Source of the DNA: Hirundichthys speculiger
Lineage: Eukaryota; Chordata; Actinopteri; Beloniformes; Exocoetidae
NCBI GenBank assembly: GCA_018398805.1
Contig: JAGFBZ010000258.1
Span: 4,886,501 to 4,950,500, forward strand
DNA length: 64,000 nucleotides
Reading direction: 5' to 3'
The notes below the pieces were generated by a model, which had not been told where the DNA came from, made no database searches, and saw nothing but the letters and a program-made list of their open reading frames with translations. Below, in pieces: positions 1-35,300 of the stretch; position 1 is the stretch's first letter; every line of letters starts with the position of its first letter. The translations under genes and the position numbers were made by a program.

Positions 1-840
1 TTTTGGGATCATATTCAGCATTCTCTTCCTCAAAACACGTCGAGTTGAGCTGAGGCTCAATTTTAGTCTCACCTGACCACAGCACCTTCTCCCAGTCTCT
101 TTCTGAGTCATTAATATGTTCGTTGGAAAACCTGAGTCGGGCCTGGACGTGAGCCTTCTTGAGCAGAGGGACCTTGGACCACTGCAGGATTTAAACCATT
201 GCGTCTCAGTGTATTACCAATAGTTTTCTTGGTGACTGTGGTCCCAGCTGCCTTGAGATCATTAACCAGCTCCTCCCGTGTAGTTCTCAACTGATCTCTA
301 ACCTTTCTCATGATCATTGAGACCCCACCAGGTGATATCTTCCATGGCGCCCCCAGCCTAGGTTGATTAACAGTCATGTTGTACTTCTTCCACTTCCAAA
401 TAATTGCACCATCAGTTGTCACCTTCTCATTCAGCTTCTTACTTATGGTTTTGTAGCCCATTCCAGCCTTGTGGAGTTCAACAACTTTGTCCCTGACATC
501 TTTTGACAGCTCTTTAGTCTTGTCCATGGTGGAGATGGTGGAGTATTACTGAGTCTGTGGTCAGATGGCTTTTTATACAGGTGACAATTTGGAACAGGTG
601 TGTCTCATGCAGGTAATTACTTCAGTGAGATTAGGAGTATGCCAATGGTCTGTGGGAGCCAACACTGGTCAAGGCTGGTCGGGGATCAAATACCTTTTTC
701 CCTCAATGACTTGAAAATGAATTTTTATTTTTCATTTCGTGTAATTTTCTCAATTTTTTTCAATATTCTTTCTATACTGTTTCCTCTTTCTATGCTGCCA
801 AAATCAGCGGGGATCAAATACTTATTTCCTCTACTGCATA
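1..840 (-). mobile_element. Tc1/mariner-like DNA transposon, truncated by the window edge
   Basis: The minus strand from 527 down encodes the N-terminal DNA-binding part of a Tc1-like transposase: a start such as [14 protein letters not shown], then a helix-turn-helix region (KTISKKLN) and [14 protein letters not shown]. The right end has the family's double-repeat terminus: GGGGATCAAATAC occurs at 681 and again at 809-821, the outer copy ending at about 838 beside a TA. The frame breaks near 155-180: the open frame ends in unrelated residues, while another frame continues with the expected [12 protein letters not shown] and WEKVLWS. The catalytic region lies beyond position 1. This is therefore a decayed copy. 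The family call is from recognition of the transposase and terminus, not a database search. Confidence 0.88.
111..527 (-). pseudogene. Tc1-like transposase N-terminal fragment, frameshifted
   Basis: The 138-residue open frame starts at an ATG (rc of 525-527) and keeps the paired helix-turn-helix DNA-binding half of a Tc1 transposase, including [12 protein letters not shown] and [16 protein letters not shown]. About 20 residues before the frame ends the sequence leaves the family pattern, while the expected continuation is readable in another frame at about 1-165. The DDE catalytic acidic residues are not in this frame. The product would be non-functional. Confidence 0.85.
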
Positions 841-853
841 CCTATATATATAC

Positions 854-915
<62 letters not shown>
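841..915. repeat. (TA)n microsatellite with early TACATA interruptions
   Basis: About 75 bp of alternating TA, with two TACATA interruptions at the left end. It directly abuts the outer terminus of the Tc1-like element. Tc1 elements insert at TA dinucleotides, so the tract is either the insertion target or grew from the target duplication. Short open frames made of repeated Tyr-Ile across it are artefacts. Confidence 0.95.
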
Positions 916-916
<1 letters not shown>

Positions 917-3611
917 GATGGTCATTAGAAGAAAAAAACATGCAAGAGAAAGCATTAACAACAGATGACATGTGTCTTCTATACAGTAATACCAGACTCC
1001 AATGGGAAAAGATGAGAAGATCAATGCCATCCTTTAGTTCACACTAAAGGCTATGCAGACAGGAAAGGATATTTGGCCAAAACATGATCCACATCTGGAA
1101 TTTAATTTAGCCCACATTTGTCCTTGAATGGAGTCGTTAAAATGGGCATGTGCATGGCTGCTGGAACTCAGCCCCAAATCCAGTCACGGGGACCCGAATC
1201 TGCATTTTCTTTGAGCCTTTGAGCCACACCTGGGCCCCACAACACCTGTCATGACCCGAGTCAAATCTAGCTTGTTACAGTCGGGCCTTGTTTGACCCGT
1301 ACATCTCCTTCCATAACCCAAGTTTGGCCCTGCACATGAAGGCGTGTCTGTGATCTGAGTGCTGGTATCAATCTGTTATCTTAGCAAAAAAAGAAAAAAA
1401 AAGCATTGGACAAGTTTGATTCATCAAGCAAAAAAGTATATGAATTAATTAATTAACATACTGCATGTATCTCCTTTGGTGGATTCTTACTGGTGAGCAA
1501 CCTTTGGGGTTTTGGGATCATTTTCAGTTTGAAATCATGGTGATATCTCACCTGAATGTGTAAGAAGTCTCTTTTTCTTCAGGTGTAAGTTGAAAGACGA
1601 TCAGCTGCTTTATGATTGCTCTGAACCTTCGGTTTCCCATCAAAGCAGACTGTCCTTCAGGATGGAAGGCCTTATAGTGTTTGATGGGAGATGTTAGAAA
1701 AACTAGCGAGGGCAAAATTTTGAAATCAAACAATGACAAGCAACAATCCACTTCCTTCAGACATTCCATCCTATAAACACGTGAACAAGCTACGTCTATT
1801 CACGGGGGGAAAAAAAAACGTTTGACAGACAAGCCAACAGTCCAGTGACATTGCAAGGGTCACTTCCACAGGATTGGTAATTATTTTGTTTTGTTTTGAT
1901 GTGTAAGCATTTGATTAATTGTTTGCTATCAGCGTGCAAAGAGGACTTCGAGTGACATAGCAAAAATGTTTTGGGACGCCATCAAACCCAACAAGAGACA
2001 GAAGTTAAAACCAAAGTGTTTTAGATGGAAGTCAACAAAAAGTCCATCAGCAATGTGAAGTATTAGAAGAATAATCTGTTGATATGAAGGATTGTATACC
2101 CTCATGAGGAGCCTCATAGATAAAATAATGCATTTGTAATTGAGCATATTATTGGCTCTTTAATGCTTTATATCATATATATTTTCCAGAAGTCTGTGTG
2201 CTGCCAACTGAAAACCCATAGGATGTTGTATTGGTGGCAACTGTATCCTGTAAACTTTGCTTTTTTAATCTTTTCTGAACTTCCTGTCATTTTCGACCAT
2301 AGTTGTTGATTTTTTTATTTTAAAGATCTCTGGGACAGGCAAAATACTCACTGGATTATCTGTTCCATGAGGTTACCAGGCAAACAGTGGGTCACGGCAT
2401 GACCTATAAAACTAAAATTTAAAGATGTTGCTCTTTGACTTTTAAAATCCGCTGAGGTTTTGCCTCATAAAACAGGAGGCAAGTCTACAATTAGAGGTTG
2501 GAACGGTGGCAAATCAGGCTCCTGCAATTGCACTCCATCTTCTCATCTAACTTTTCTCTTTTTTTATTAAAAAAAAATTGCCTTACATTAATCTTTGCCA
2601 GTTTTTATGTAGCACCTGAACCAACTGATTTACCCTTTTATTGGAAGAGAGATTAGATGTGTATGCTCCAGACCATTTTTCATACTTTTAGCTTGAGTTT
2701 AGCCCAGTCAGGGGTTTGTTCTGGCAGGAGTCTCACCTCATGTTGTAACACGTCTCTCATCATATTAATAATCACGTAATGCAGAAATGAGAACATGTGT
2801 TCTACCAGTGATGCGCAGTATCCAGCATGTGACAAAACCTCAGCAATATGAGGACAAACCCGTGCAAAAACAGAGAGAAGAAAAATAGAGACAATCAAAT
2901 AAAACATTGGTAGCTTGTAAAACCAAGTCATGAAGTTCCCATTGGTTTGATAGAAATGACTCTCTAAAAGATTCATTGTTGCATGTAATGGATTTAGTAA
3001 AGGAAACCGAACTTTAAATGTTTACTTCATTTGATGCAGTTGCTCAGTGAGAAATAAAAAACATCCAGACACATTTCCAACTGCTTCTGTCTCTTGTAAG
3101 CTAACAGGGACTGTTAGGGTCTGTGATTCACAATGGAACCATGTGCATTGACAGACTTGTTCCACTGTGTGAGACTGGAAGACACAAAGAGGGCTGTGGT
3201 TTGATACAGTTGGACTGAGTCAGCCTACACGGTCTGAGTGTGTGTGTGTGTGTGTGTGTGTGTGGACGATGCTTTTTGGCCGACCTGTGGGTCTTGCCAT
3301 CATACCTCTGATCACACAAGGCACCCATGACTCACTTATTTTGCTATATAACTCGCTAAGCATCATTAATCATCTATAAACGCGAGTGCTTTCAGTCTTG
3401 GAAAATTCATTCTGGCGCCTATTGAAAGTTTTACAGTGCAGAAACAAAAACAGTAGGATGATGATAGCTCTAGATGCGTTCAGCACTGATGTTCTCACAT
3501 GTATTTGTTTAGAAGAAAAACCGGCATTGTTTCCCATGGACTTTAAGTGTCTGTAAAGCAGAAAGAGCAGCAACTCTGATGACAAAAGGCACTGATAAAA
3601 GTAGTGGTGGC
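916..3611. other. Intergenic stretch upstream of lrrc17, no gene recognised
   Basis: AT-rich sequence without a convincing coding exon on either strand. It contains a (TG)n tract at 3238-3264. A block rich in GACCCG and CGGGCC words at about 1150-1340 resembles decayed ends of hAT-type elements. The short open frames (60-100 residues) show no recognisable domain and no splice context. Confidence 0.5.
3238..3264. repeat. (TG)n microsatellite
   Basis: About 13 uninterrupted TG units. Confidence 0.95.
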
Positions 3612-4775
3612 AGATAGGGATGGGAATTGATTTTTCCGATTCCGATTCCATTATCGATACTGTTTAACGATTCGATTCTTTATCGATTCTCTTATCGATT
3701 CTAATTTGGGGAAAAAAGAGAACTATTAGCATAATTTTTTTTTCACTAAGAAGTCACAACCTTACAAACTCAACAGCGATGTCAAAAGTGGCCCAAAGCC
3801 TAGATAACTTGTTAACTGTTGTAATATGTAACTGTGCAACATTTAACTAACAGATTTTTCCTAATAGAAATGAAAAAATCTCTCTTTTAAAAGGATATAT
3901 GAGCTCACTAAGCACTCAAAAATAATAATAAAAAAAGATAAATACTATCAAAGACAATGGAACAGTGCATAGTGCAAATCTGCAAATACTATGAAGAATT
4001 AACAATTCTTTTGCAGAAAAATAAGCATGTCTGCCAGCCTCTGAGCCAGACTCTCTCCCTCGTCACGGTCATCTTCTAAATGTAATGCAGAAGGCATTCG
4101 TTTATAGCACTGCGTTAATATTATAGCGTCTTTTACAAAGAAGCACATAGGCAGTGGCATAGCTACTTACCAGAGTTGACAAAGGTGATCTTAGCTTGGC
4201 TACTGCTGCTGGGTTGAGATCCATCAGTCCGAACCCCGTCAAAAACACGACACTCGTTATCGTATGTTGTGTGCGCAAATGTTTCTGTTAGTTGTATTTC
4301 CTCTCGACGCTGTTATCTCCACTTTACCACGACTGCAAGTTGCCTTGTGGTCATCTTTCTTTGTGAAGTGAAGCCAAACTTTGAAGCGTTTGAACCTGGT
4401 GGGCGCCATTGTTGTTTACAACTGCAATGCGCGTGCTAAACCGACGTAACTTAATCATTATCATCACCGTTGGGTCTCTTGCTGGGCTGCGGGGGTGACG
4501 CCATGCGTAGAGCCAATCAGTTTCATCAATCTTCTCCATTTGGGTCGGCCCAGTGCTAGAGGCTCAGCTTCAGTCAGCGACAAGCCTAGTTGGTGTAGGT
4601 CCCTGGTAACAGCGTCCATCCATCGTGTGCGGGGAGCAGTGCTTTCCGGAATTGACTGTGCATAACTTGTGTAAATTACGTGAGATTTGTGCTGGCTGGA
4701 ATCGATAAGAGAATCGCTAGATAAACTGCCAAACGATTCCATGGAATTGAAACGCACGGAACCGGCTCTCTACAG
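3612..4775. mobile_element. hAT-like non-autonomous element (no transposase)
   Basis: The left end starts TAGGGATGGGAATTGA, a terminus common in non-autonomous fish hAT-like elements, followed by several ATCGATTC words. An 18-bp inverted repeat joins the two ends: CGATTCTCTTATCGATTC at 3684-3701 and its reverse complement at 4699-4716. The right end (GAACCGGCTCTC near 4760) lacks a clear match to the outermost left bases, so the right boundary is approximate and the copy may be truncated. There is no coding capacity. Family assignment is by terminus recognition only. Confidence 0.6.
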
Positions 4776-6266
4776 GAAGCAGCCTTTTTATGTGGCAATG
4801 TGTTGTTTGATTTTGATTTCAGGTAGAAGCATGAGCTACCTCTGAAACATCATGTCTCAAGCACACATGCTGCCCAAGACGGAACGTATTCATGTGTATG
4901 ACAATAAGTTATCATTATGAAGAAGAAAGAAATGTGTGTTTTAAAAGATGTTAGCCAGAAAGAGGAAATCTCCAGGTTTGTTTAGCTGAAGGTAGAGAAC
5001 AAAAAAAAAACAAAAAACCCAGCACTTTATTACAACCACATTTTACATGTTAACATTTTACCAGTACCTTTCCCCTAAACCACTTTACTGTTTCCTCTTT
5101 CCCATCCACTCCCCTCTCTGCTTCTCAGTACCTTTCCACTAATGCTTTCAACATGTGTGGTGTTAACATCTTACATGTCTCTCAACAAGCCACCTGGACA
5201 AATCTTTGCCCACTTTACTGTGTCTTCTTTCGGGTTTTCCCTTTTAGTAGTCAATTGGATCATCTGCTTCTGTCATATTCTGTCTTCTGCATTTTTCTCT
5301 GTCACACCAACCAGCTGCATATCCTCTTTCACTACAACCAGAAATCTCCTTTCTGCTCCTCTTCTTTTTCACGTGTTTCACACAACTTTGCTGCCTCCAG
5401 CTCTGCTTCCTGTCTCTTGGTCAGTTGCCACAGAGAAGCGCTTGTTGCTACTCTTCTATTACAGGTAACTCCAGACGTCTCCACTCACTCCACCTGGCCT
5501 GCACTCTTTTCTTCAGTGTTTCAAGTCTTGCGCGTTCTTTACCTGCTTTCCTTTTATTGACACACATGCATTGACACACTCGCTGCCTTTATGGCTGAAA
5601 TTCATTCTTCTTTTCTCGAGTGCACATCTCTCTCCTCTCACTGCAGGTCCCGGTGTAATCTGCAAACATCATAGTTCATTAGAGATTCCTGTCTGACGTG
5701 ATCTGTCAGCCAAATAAAGGTTCTGGTCTCCCTACTTGTAAGCCCTATAACTGAAACCCTTACTAGCTGCGGTGCTGGTGCAAAACCTTGGCGTTGTGTC
5801 GTAATGTAGATGAGGCTCAGATGGGAAATAACTGCATTTCCATTAAGTCACATTATGTGACAGATTTGTGCTTTCTCCTTTCAAGAATAATCACAGTGGG
5901 TGTCCAGAATCTCTTTAATTTTGGCAGGTTCATTCCTGTTTCCGCAGCCACGCTAGCTGTCGTTATTTCTACTCGAAAGGCGTATGAGTCGGCAGATAAT
6001 TGTCACAAGACAAGACCTTAACCTGGTGACACAGCCATTTGAAATGTATTTGAAATGTTTATGTTTTATATTGCACAAAAAAAAAATCATCGAATTCTTA
6101 TTGATTTATTTATCAAAAAGTGTGATCTTTGTGCAATACCTTACAAATGATAAAGCTCTAACTTCTGGAGCTGAGTGCAAAGGCTAATGTGATTTTCTGT
6201 GAGCGGGCCATTAAATTGACCTCTCATTTTCTTCTGTTGTTTTTTTTTTTTCTTAAATACACACAG
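4776..6266. other. Intergenic spacer before lrrc17, CT-rich in part
   Basis: No coding exon was supported. From about 5090 to 5420 the plus strand is CT-rich and reads like the antisense tail of a common fish LINE (words such as CACCAACCAGCTGCAT and ACTACAACCAGAAATCTCC). The overlapping 108- and 135-residue open frames there (5142-5468 and 5153-5560) are most simply by-products of this composition. An upstream non-coding exon of lrrc17 probably lies somewhere before 6266 but could not be placed. Confidence 0.4.
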
Positions 6267-6369
6267 CTGTGACCGGCTTCCTGTGTCCCTTTATATCCAC
6301 CTTCCAAACGTCCTCTGAGGCTGATCCAGTAACCAAGATCCCTGACATCCTGTCATCTCTTCTCCCATC
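6267..6369 (+). other. lrrc17: Candidate 5' untranslated part of the first coding exon of lrrc17
   Basis: A long T tract followed by ACACACAG at 6259-6266 is a good splice acceptor. This suggests the exon begins at 6267 and that a non-coding first exon lies upstream. The leader runs about 100 bases to the ATG at 6370. Confidence 0.5.
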
Positions 6370-28430
<22,061 letters not shown>

Positions 28431-28910
28431 AAAGGAGGTGGATCAATGGACTGGAGTGGTCTAATTAAAAAAAGAGGATTAAAATGGAGATCTGAGGTCA
28501 ACATGGTTTAAGAAAAAAGTAGATTCAGTAATTTGATATTTAAAAAGTGGCCTCCGAATTTTGGGGTTAACTCAATTATTAGGGCTGAAGACAACCCTTA
28601 CCTACGTGGGTGGTAGGAAAAACATGATTTTTCTTTTCTTTTAAAGTGTCTTTGCTGTAATGTCATATTGCTATGTTTATCCTGATGCATTTTTCTGGAA
28701 CATTCCCAATCCAGTCTGTTTTCAGACTTAGTGACACCTGGAATTCCCCTCAGAAAAATGTCCTTAGAATTCCCCACGCAGTGACCTCCAGGTGCACTCT
28801 TATTCTGTTACAGTCATTTTCAAGTTGAGTTCAGGATATTCTTTTTTTTGAATATTTAGCTTTTGGTCTTTTGTATATTATTGTAAGATATTGCCTGCCT
28901 GTTTTCTGGA

Positions 28911-28916
28911 AATAAA
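28911..28916 (+). promoter_or_regulatory. lrrc17: Polyadenylation signal of lrrc17
   Basis: AATAAA 480 bases after the stop, followed by a T/G-rich stretch. It is the only canonical hexamer close downstream. Confidence 0.7.
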
Positions 28917-28930
28917 ACTGGGCTTATTTT

Positions 28931-31280
28931 TTCTGAATATTTGTTTTACTCGGTGAGCCGCTCTTCTGACTGGAAGTGTAACTCTGAGTGGAATCGCTGC
29001 AGTCGGACTTCCAGATCTGCCACATAACCAGTCGGTCACACGGTGACTCACGGGTTTGATGAGGGCTATGAAATTTCCAGATACTTTGCTGAGAAAAAGC
29101 ACCTTTCCTGGGAGTTATCAGTGAAACACGCCAGCTTGTAAAAGTGACCCAAAACAACACTGATTGTGGAAACATTGAATCTCTTTCAAACAAGCCTCCT
29201 TTGTTCCATTTGGCCTGAAAATGCACTTAAACCCCAGACTGCTGTGTTACATCTGACAGCTAATGTTCTGCTGAATCACAAACAGCAGGTATACATGTCT
29301 CATTAAACACTATTCTGATACAGTGTAGTTGTTTGAACCAGACTCCAAGCACAGTTGAAAAAACCTCGACTCGTTGGTTGAATTCGTGTTAAAAGACTGA
29401 TCCTGTATTTTATTATGCTCTGCCAGCTGAACATGACAAACAAACAAAAATTACAATGGCAAGAAAATTATGTCAGCCATTTGTTATTTCCTGGGGGGGG
29501 GGGGTTCCCAGTAATTTAACATCAAATGTGACCTTGAAGAATTAATAAGCAGTGTTTGTTTCCTTCTGCATAATTTTAGATCACATCGTTTGAAGTCTGT
29601 GGTGGTTTTGTTGTGTTTGTGTCAAACATTTTACATGAATACTGTAATTTTGTATGTTGTAACCACTGTTGCTCTTCGGTGCTGTTTGTCTGTCTTGGCC
29701 TGGGAACTCTGGAAAAATACATCTAAAATCCTGGGAGTTCTCTACTGGTTTACTGGCATTTTGTAACTTAATCCAAATTACGAGAGCAGACAAGGACAAT
29801 GTGCTGAAGGCTGACAGCACACACATGATTATAATTTTCCATGTCTTTATTGAACACAGCAATTCAATGATCACAGAGCTGGAGGAACCTCCTTTGGCAG
29901 CTATGATTTCAATGAAAAAAGTCCTTTCAGGTTTTTTTGGATCCCACCTGCCCAACGTTCAATGTTACAGTTTTTAGAACCGATCCAACTCAAAGACATT
30001 TGTAGGATGTCGCATCGGTAGGATCTTGAAGTCATTTTGTTGCGTCTCTATGGGGTTATGATCTGGCCTCTGACTTGGCTACTCCAAAATGTGGATTTTC
30101 TTTTTCTAACTTTCTAAACAGCCACCCTGACATTATCCTAGAGGATATTTTCCCTCCACCATACGTCACTCTTTGGGGGATGCTTTGATAGTTTGATACA
30201 TAGTCCTGGGTACTCTTCTTAGACAGCTCAACTTTTATTGTATTGGTCCACATAAAATTTTACCACAAGTGTTGTGGATTGCCTGATACTCTGGCAAACC
30301 TCTGGTGCAAAGCAACAATGGGGACGTGCTTCGTCCCTAGTGTTTTGTCATGGACAGCCTGTCTGATCAATGACTCCTGAATGGTAGACTCATGAACTGC
30401 TCCAGTGACATCATCAAGCCTTTAGCTGTAACTCATGGGTTCTTCTTTACCTTATTGAGGGATTCTGTGTTGTTCCTTTGGAGTCATGTAAACTGGACGC
30501 ACATTTCCAGAAGTAGCCACAGAAATAAACTGGATCCATTCATAGTCAATTTGTTTCAGTCCCTTACTAGCTTTATGTGGATCAACTTATTTTAAATCAG
30601 AGTCTTTAGAAATCTTGGTCACCATCAGCAAATATGAGTTTCTTCTTTATAAAGTGAACCTCCAAACTCATTTTATTTTGTAATTAGTCTATGGATTAAC
30701 TTATGTTATGTTCACTTAAGCACTGTGAATGATTAATTGTGTGTTCAACAAAGGCAAGGAAAAAATAGCTGGAGTGTTATTATCTTAAGCACATCATGTT
30801 TGTTGATTATTCTAACTTAGATAAAGATCAAATCACATTTTACATCAAATTTATGCAGAAAAACCACTAAATTCCAAAGACCTCTCCACTTTACATCTTG
30901 GATGTGAGCTTCGTCAACTTCGTCTGGAGGAAGTGACCTTGGCACAGACTTTATCAGGCTGATTTGACTCCTTGTTTCCTTTGTGTGCAGGTCAATTTAG
31001 TTAATCATTGCATTGTGCAGTAGCAGATGTTTGAAATCACCAACCTGCACTCACAGAGTATTTGTGGCTGCAGAGTGCCACCTAGTGTTCGAGAGGGAGC
31101 AGTCAGCCCAGATGGATTTAAAGAAGGGAGGACTTCTCATGGATCAGGCACGTTCTCTTCAGGATGGGAGACAACGAAAACCCAGATAGTTGAGTGATTT
31201 CAGACACTTTGTGTCATTAATCTGTGTGTGACACCTACGTAGAAAGCCCCAAGAGAACCCTTCTGTCTCACAAGTCAGAC
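28931..31280. other. Spacer between the 3' ends of lrrc17 and rab19
   Basis: The two genes converge here. The spacer contains a Tc1-like remnant (29450-30600), a G run at 29494-29504 and A-rich stretches. No coding exon was supported. Confidence 0.6.
29450..30600 (-). mobile_element. Decayed Tc1/mariner-like element, family C copy 2
   Basis: Begins TTACAATGGCAAGAAAATT. The stretch CACACATGATTATAA, CATGTCTTTATTGAACACAG, CTCCTTTGGCAGC, GCCACCCTGACATTATC, then TGACTCCTGAATGGTAGA and GATTCTGTGTTGT runs parallel to 14250-14935. Read on the minus strand near 30060-30130, a WSSQVRGQIITP-like string resembles the decayed EWPSQSPDLNP block of Tc1 transposases. No intact frame. The right boundary is uncertain. 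Confidence 0.55.
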
Positions 31281-31286
31281 TTTATT
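31281..31286 (-). promoter_or_regulatory. rab19: Candidate polyadenylation signal of rab19
   Basis: TTTATT on the plus strand (AATAAA on the gene strand), about 830 bases after the stop codon. Chosen because it is canonical; other hexamers could be used instead. Confidence 0.35.
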
Positions 31287-32117
31287 CTGTTCACTAATGA
31301 GAGCTCATAAGAAACTGAATTTATGATCACCCACTAATGACCAAGTCAGAAGTGTCACTAAAGAGAGAGAAATTAAATTTTTATAAAAGCCTATAATTCA
31401 CAGTGTTTCAGCTTGTTATAGGTTCCAGCACACTTTCATCCACATCATAGTGGAAAAAAGGCACAAAGCTCATCATAGAGGCACCATGAGGGTGAAATAC
31501 TCAGAGTCTTTAACCAGCATTATGACAGAAGCATGGAAACAGCATTTTGATCCCCCCCCCAAAAAAGAAAAAAAAAACACATAATTTGCTTATGTGAAAA
31601 CACTGTTTAGTGTTTGTCTTATCCCACTGCATCTGTCATGTTGAGGATAACGTGGTCGAGAGCAGTTAGAGCGAGCTCATTTTGTCCATGCTTTTAGATT
31701 TAAATGAGCTTTATATTGAGAAATCAAAATCTTAAAAGCAGGAATTTCATCAGTCGTCAGCAACGTCTTGAGGAGCAAATGACATCAACGGGGACGCAAA
31801 ACCAGTCCAGGTACATCTGATATGAGGGAGACTGGGTTCCTGTAACTTTCCTAAAAACACAGATTAACAGATCTTACTGCCGCTCCAGCATCTCCCTTCA
31901 GGTCAGGTAAGTCACACAAGCGTACACTGAATACATTTTACACTTAAAATCGTTTTAACACTTCCCTATTAGTGCCTAGAAACAGATTCTCAGTCTATGA
32001 GGCCTTCGCTAGCACTCATCCACATCCTCTTCTCGTATTCCTCTTCCTCAACAGTCATGGTAATTGCAGTGTCCTTCACCCTCTTCCTCTTCCACAGTCA
32101 GTCAGCTGTGGTTTCTA

Positions 32118-32303
32118 TCAGCAACACTTCTTCTCTGGTGGTGTGTAAGCTGCTGTGCTACCATCAATTGGCCGCGAGTTGGCTTGGAGGAGGATCCGAG
32201 GCGTGCCGTTGCCCTTCGAGTCCCCTTGCTGGACTAAAAGGCCGTTACGAGACAGCAGCTCCCGGGCCATCATCATGAAGGCTTCCTCCACGTTCTGGCT
32301 CTC
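32118..32303 (-). CDS. rab19: rab19 coding exon 4 (C-terminal variable region, CC prenylation signal)
   Basis: After CTATTCAG, 61 codons ([17 protein letters not shown] to PPEKKCC) and a stop at 32118-32120. The intron before it is only 100 bp. Confidence 0.92.
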   Translation of the reverse strand, partial: ESQNVEEAFMMMARELLSRNGLLVQQGDSKGNGTPRILLQANSRPIDGSTAAYTPPEKKCC

Positions 32304-35300
32304 CTGAATAGACAAAAAGGCCTCACATTACTGTACTGTAATGTACCACCCAGATTCAAAAAAGTGTCTACCCTGTGTGTTTGCGACACGTTTGGTCAGT
32401 TACCTTTGCAGACGTTTCTAAAGCGGCGAGTATGCCTCTCTCTTTCGCCAGGCTGCAGGCTTCATCAAACTGAACCTGTCGGTCCTGCTCCAGGTCACAT
32501 TTGTTCCCTAAACAGAGGCGATGAGGAAGCAGGGAGATGTGTGTACACGATACCTCATGTTCTGTTAACAGTTACTGTCAGTAATTTACATTTCAACATG
32601 CGAGTGTGTATATGGAGCTGTAAGGGACCCTACAAACACAAGTGCATGCAGTCATTTTGATGTTATGGAATAGATGCGGTGAACGGAAAGTGTAAATTTG
32701 GCATTTGTTTACAGTCTCAGGAAGAACACATTTGACAGAAAGGTCCTCATTGTTTACCCCACAGCCACTGCAGCAGCAGCACATGTCGTCTGTGTTTTCA
32801 TAATTTACATGAGAGGAGAATAGTTTCCACTAAAGATAGAATCTGATTGTGATTTCCTTAATCTGGCTGATTTTGAGGACTGCAGGGTTATCAAAGGAAC
32901 ATTCTGGACTTAAAACAACCCTCGGTCTGTTATTAGATGGTAAGGAGCGTAAACGATTGTTAGGGACCAAAATGACACGAATCAAAGCAGTTTTGAGAAG
33001 GAATGAAGTTTGCGTTAGCAACAAATTGACAACGTTAGAGCTCTGACAAGACTGAAAAATGTCGTTCCACTGAAGTGATAGTGTGGATAGAGTCCATACA
33101 AACAAACCAAGGTCATTTTAACTTCATATATGAACAAAAGGTGACGTGTCCAGTTTTTCCAATCCTTCCATAAGCCAGTGTAAGTCGGTTACCAATGTCA
33201 CGGAAACTACTGTCAATACATCCAGAAGGAGGTGAATTCAGATGTGCTTCCATAGAACTGGATCGATAGTCAGATATTAAATGGTAAAGTAGACTTAATG
33301 CTTTAGTGTTTGACGCAGAGGCCATGAAGGCCTGTTACGCACTGCGTTTTACACTGGTGTTTGCTCTTGTCTGCAACCGCTGCCTCCATTTTAACCTGTG
33401 AGGTTTTTACCAGTGAAACAACCTCTTGTAGTTCCTGTCAAATTCTGCTGAAGTGCAACATTTCACACATGTCTTTTTCCAGCGAAGCCTGCAACTCTAT
33501 CATAGCGTTCATCGCCACGCTAGCCGCGACAACGTCAGGGGTTAGCATCCGTTAGCAGGTGCGCCTGGTGCGCATGGTGCTAGCCATGTTGGCAATGCCA
33601 ATTTTGACGTGAACACATATTCCTTTCAAGTTGAAAACTGCTTCGATTCACACCACTTTGGTCACGGACGAACGTTTACACTCCTTAGCATCCGGCCCTC
33701 TGAAAGTGGGTTGCAGAGCTTTACAGGTATGGTTGAAAAGAGAGTCGCATCTCTGAGGTATTTTGACCGAAAGCATGTCGCAGACATTTCATAAAAGCCT
33801 GTGTGAGCTTTAAAAAGGGGGCATAATATGTCTCTTTTAAGTCAACATTTTAACGACATTATGTGATATTAATTTTAGCACACACTGTGGAAAGAGAGTT
33901 AGTATAGTTTTGGAGATCAATGTCAATTTTCACAAGGTGTATAATGCATGGTTTGTGTATAGTTGAAGCCCTTTTCATTGAAAATACTTTTAGATTAATC
34001 CTACATCTGAGTTTCACTTCCATAGCAGGTATAAAAGTAGAATTATGTGTTGTGTTGGGCAGAGAGATGCTAAAGGCCCGAAGCACACTCACCTATGAGC
34101 GCCAGAACTACATTGGTTGCTCCGTACAGTTCCACCTCCTTGATCCAGTGGTTCACCGAGTCAAAGGTCGAGCGACGTGTGATGTCATAGGCAATCATGG
34201 CCCCATGAGCGCTGCGGTAGTAACTCTGGGTGATGGTACGAAACCGCTCCTGTCCTGCCGTGTCCCACACCTGCATCTGTACAACAGAGGGAGGAGTCTT
34301 CTTACCAAACCAAGGTGATAATCATCCGATTCAAAGATTTCTGTGGCTTTAAGGTTAATATCTGATGTCCAAAAGATCACCTGTTAGAGGGTGACTGTGT
34401 GGATGAACCACCTAATGAAGGCTGCAGGGAGGATGTGCTTACAAACAACAAAACGATAGACAACAGGCAATTCTCTGTGGAGACAACCAAAGTCCTTACA
34501 ATGTCTCTGAGGATATTCCCCGAAGATCTAACAGACCTTTCTGGTGTCGTAGCAACCAGCTCAGACTCACCAGCTCATCTTATCTCACTGTTCACAGCTG
34601 GAACCATGTCTTCTTCTGTTCAGCTTTAATAACCAATGGATAATACACATTTTCACATTTTATCAATGGATAAAAGACAGTATTCTCACTTTTCCGAATA
34701 TAAGCCTGCTTACTGACTCCTTCTTTATATGTAAATTTTATAAAGATACAATGAATATAAACCTGCTTCCAAATGTCTGCACAGCCAGGTTCACGACACA
34801 GCTGTGATTTAGAGGTATAGGTCTTACCCATTCACTTTGGGTCTGGTACCCCTCTCATCGACAGCCATTTCCACCAGTACAGAACATATCGAACCGAACG
34901 CAACGGGATTGGGATGGGTTAATGTGATGACTCATGCAGGATCGTCCGAGGGACGCTACTGAAAACAACCAAGCTGGCTGCAGAGTTGCTAATGACACCT
35001 TGGACCAACAAGTACTGAGTCAGTTAACTGCAAAACTGACAACGATGATGTGCCTACTTCACTGCACAGTATTTCGGATGTCTTTTGTTGGTGCTCGTCT
35101 GGTTGCCACTATGCCTGCATCACAAGCTCTGTTTCTCTGATCTGTTGCACTCCTATTCAGTGGCGTCCAGAGGTTCCTTCTGCATTTGATGGTAAGACTT
35201 CTGGAAATAAGAGTCAAATCCAGTGATACCAGACTAATTCTTTGTATGGAAGAGGACAAGAATTAGGATTAGAAAACCCCTCCTAACCATAAACAGGAAG

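Noticed and set aside
600..1030. Open frames of 62 and 122 codons on both strands over the TA tract
   Set aside because: Made largely of Tyr-Ile repeats from (TA)n and of the transposon end; no gene.
4351..4757. Overlapping minus-strand frames of 62 and 97 codons
   Set aside because: Lie inside the hAT-like non-autonomous element, no domain, no splice or promoter context.
5142..5560. 108- and 135-codon plus-strand frames
   Set aside because: CT-rich composition and resemblance to an antisense LINE tail; Ser/Phe/Leu-rich residues with no domain.
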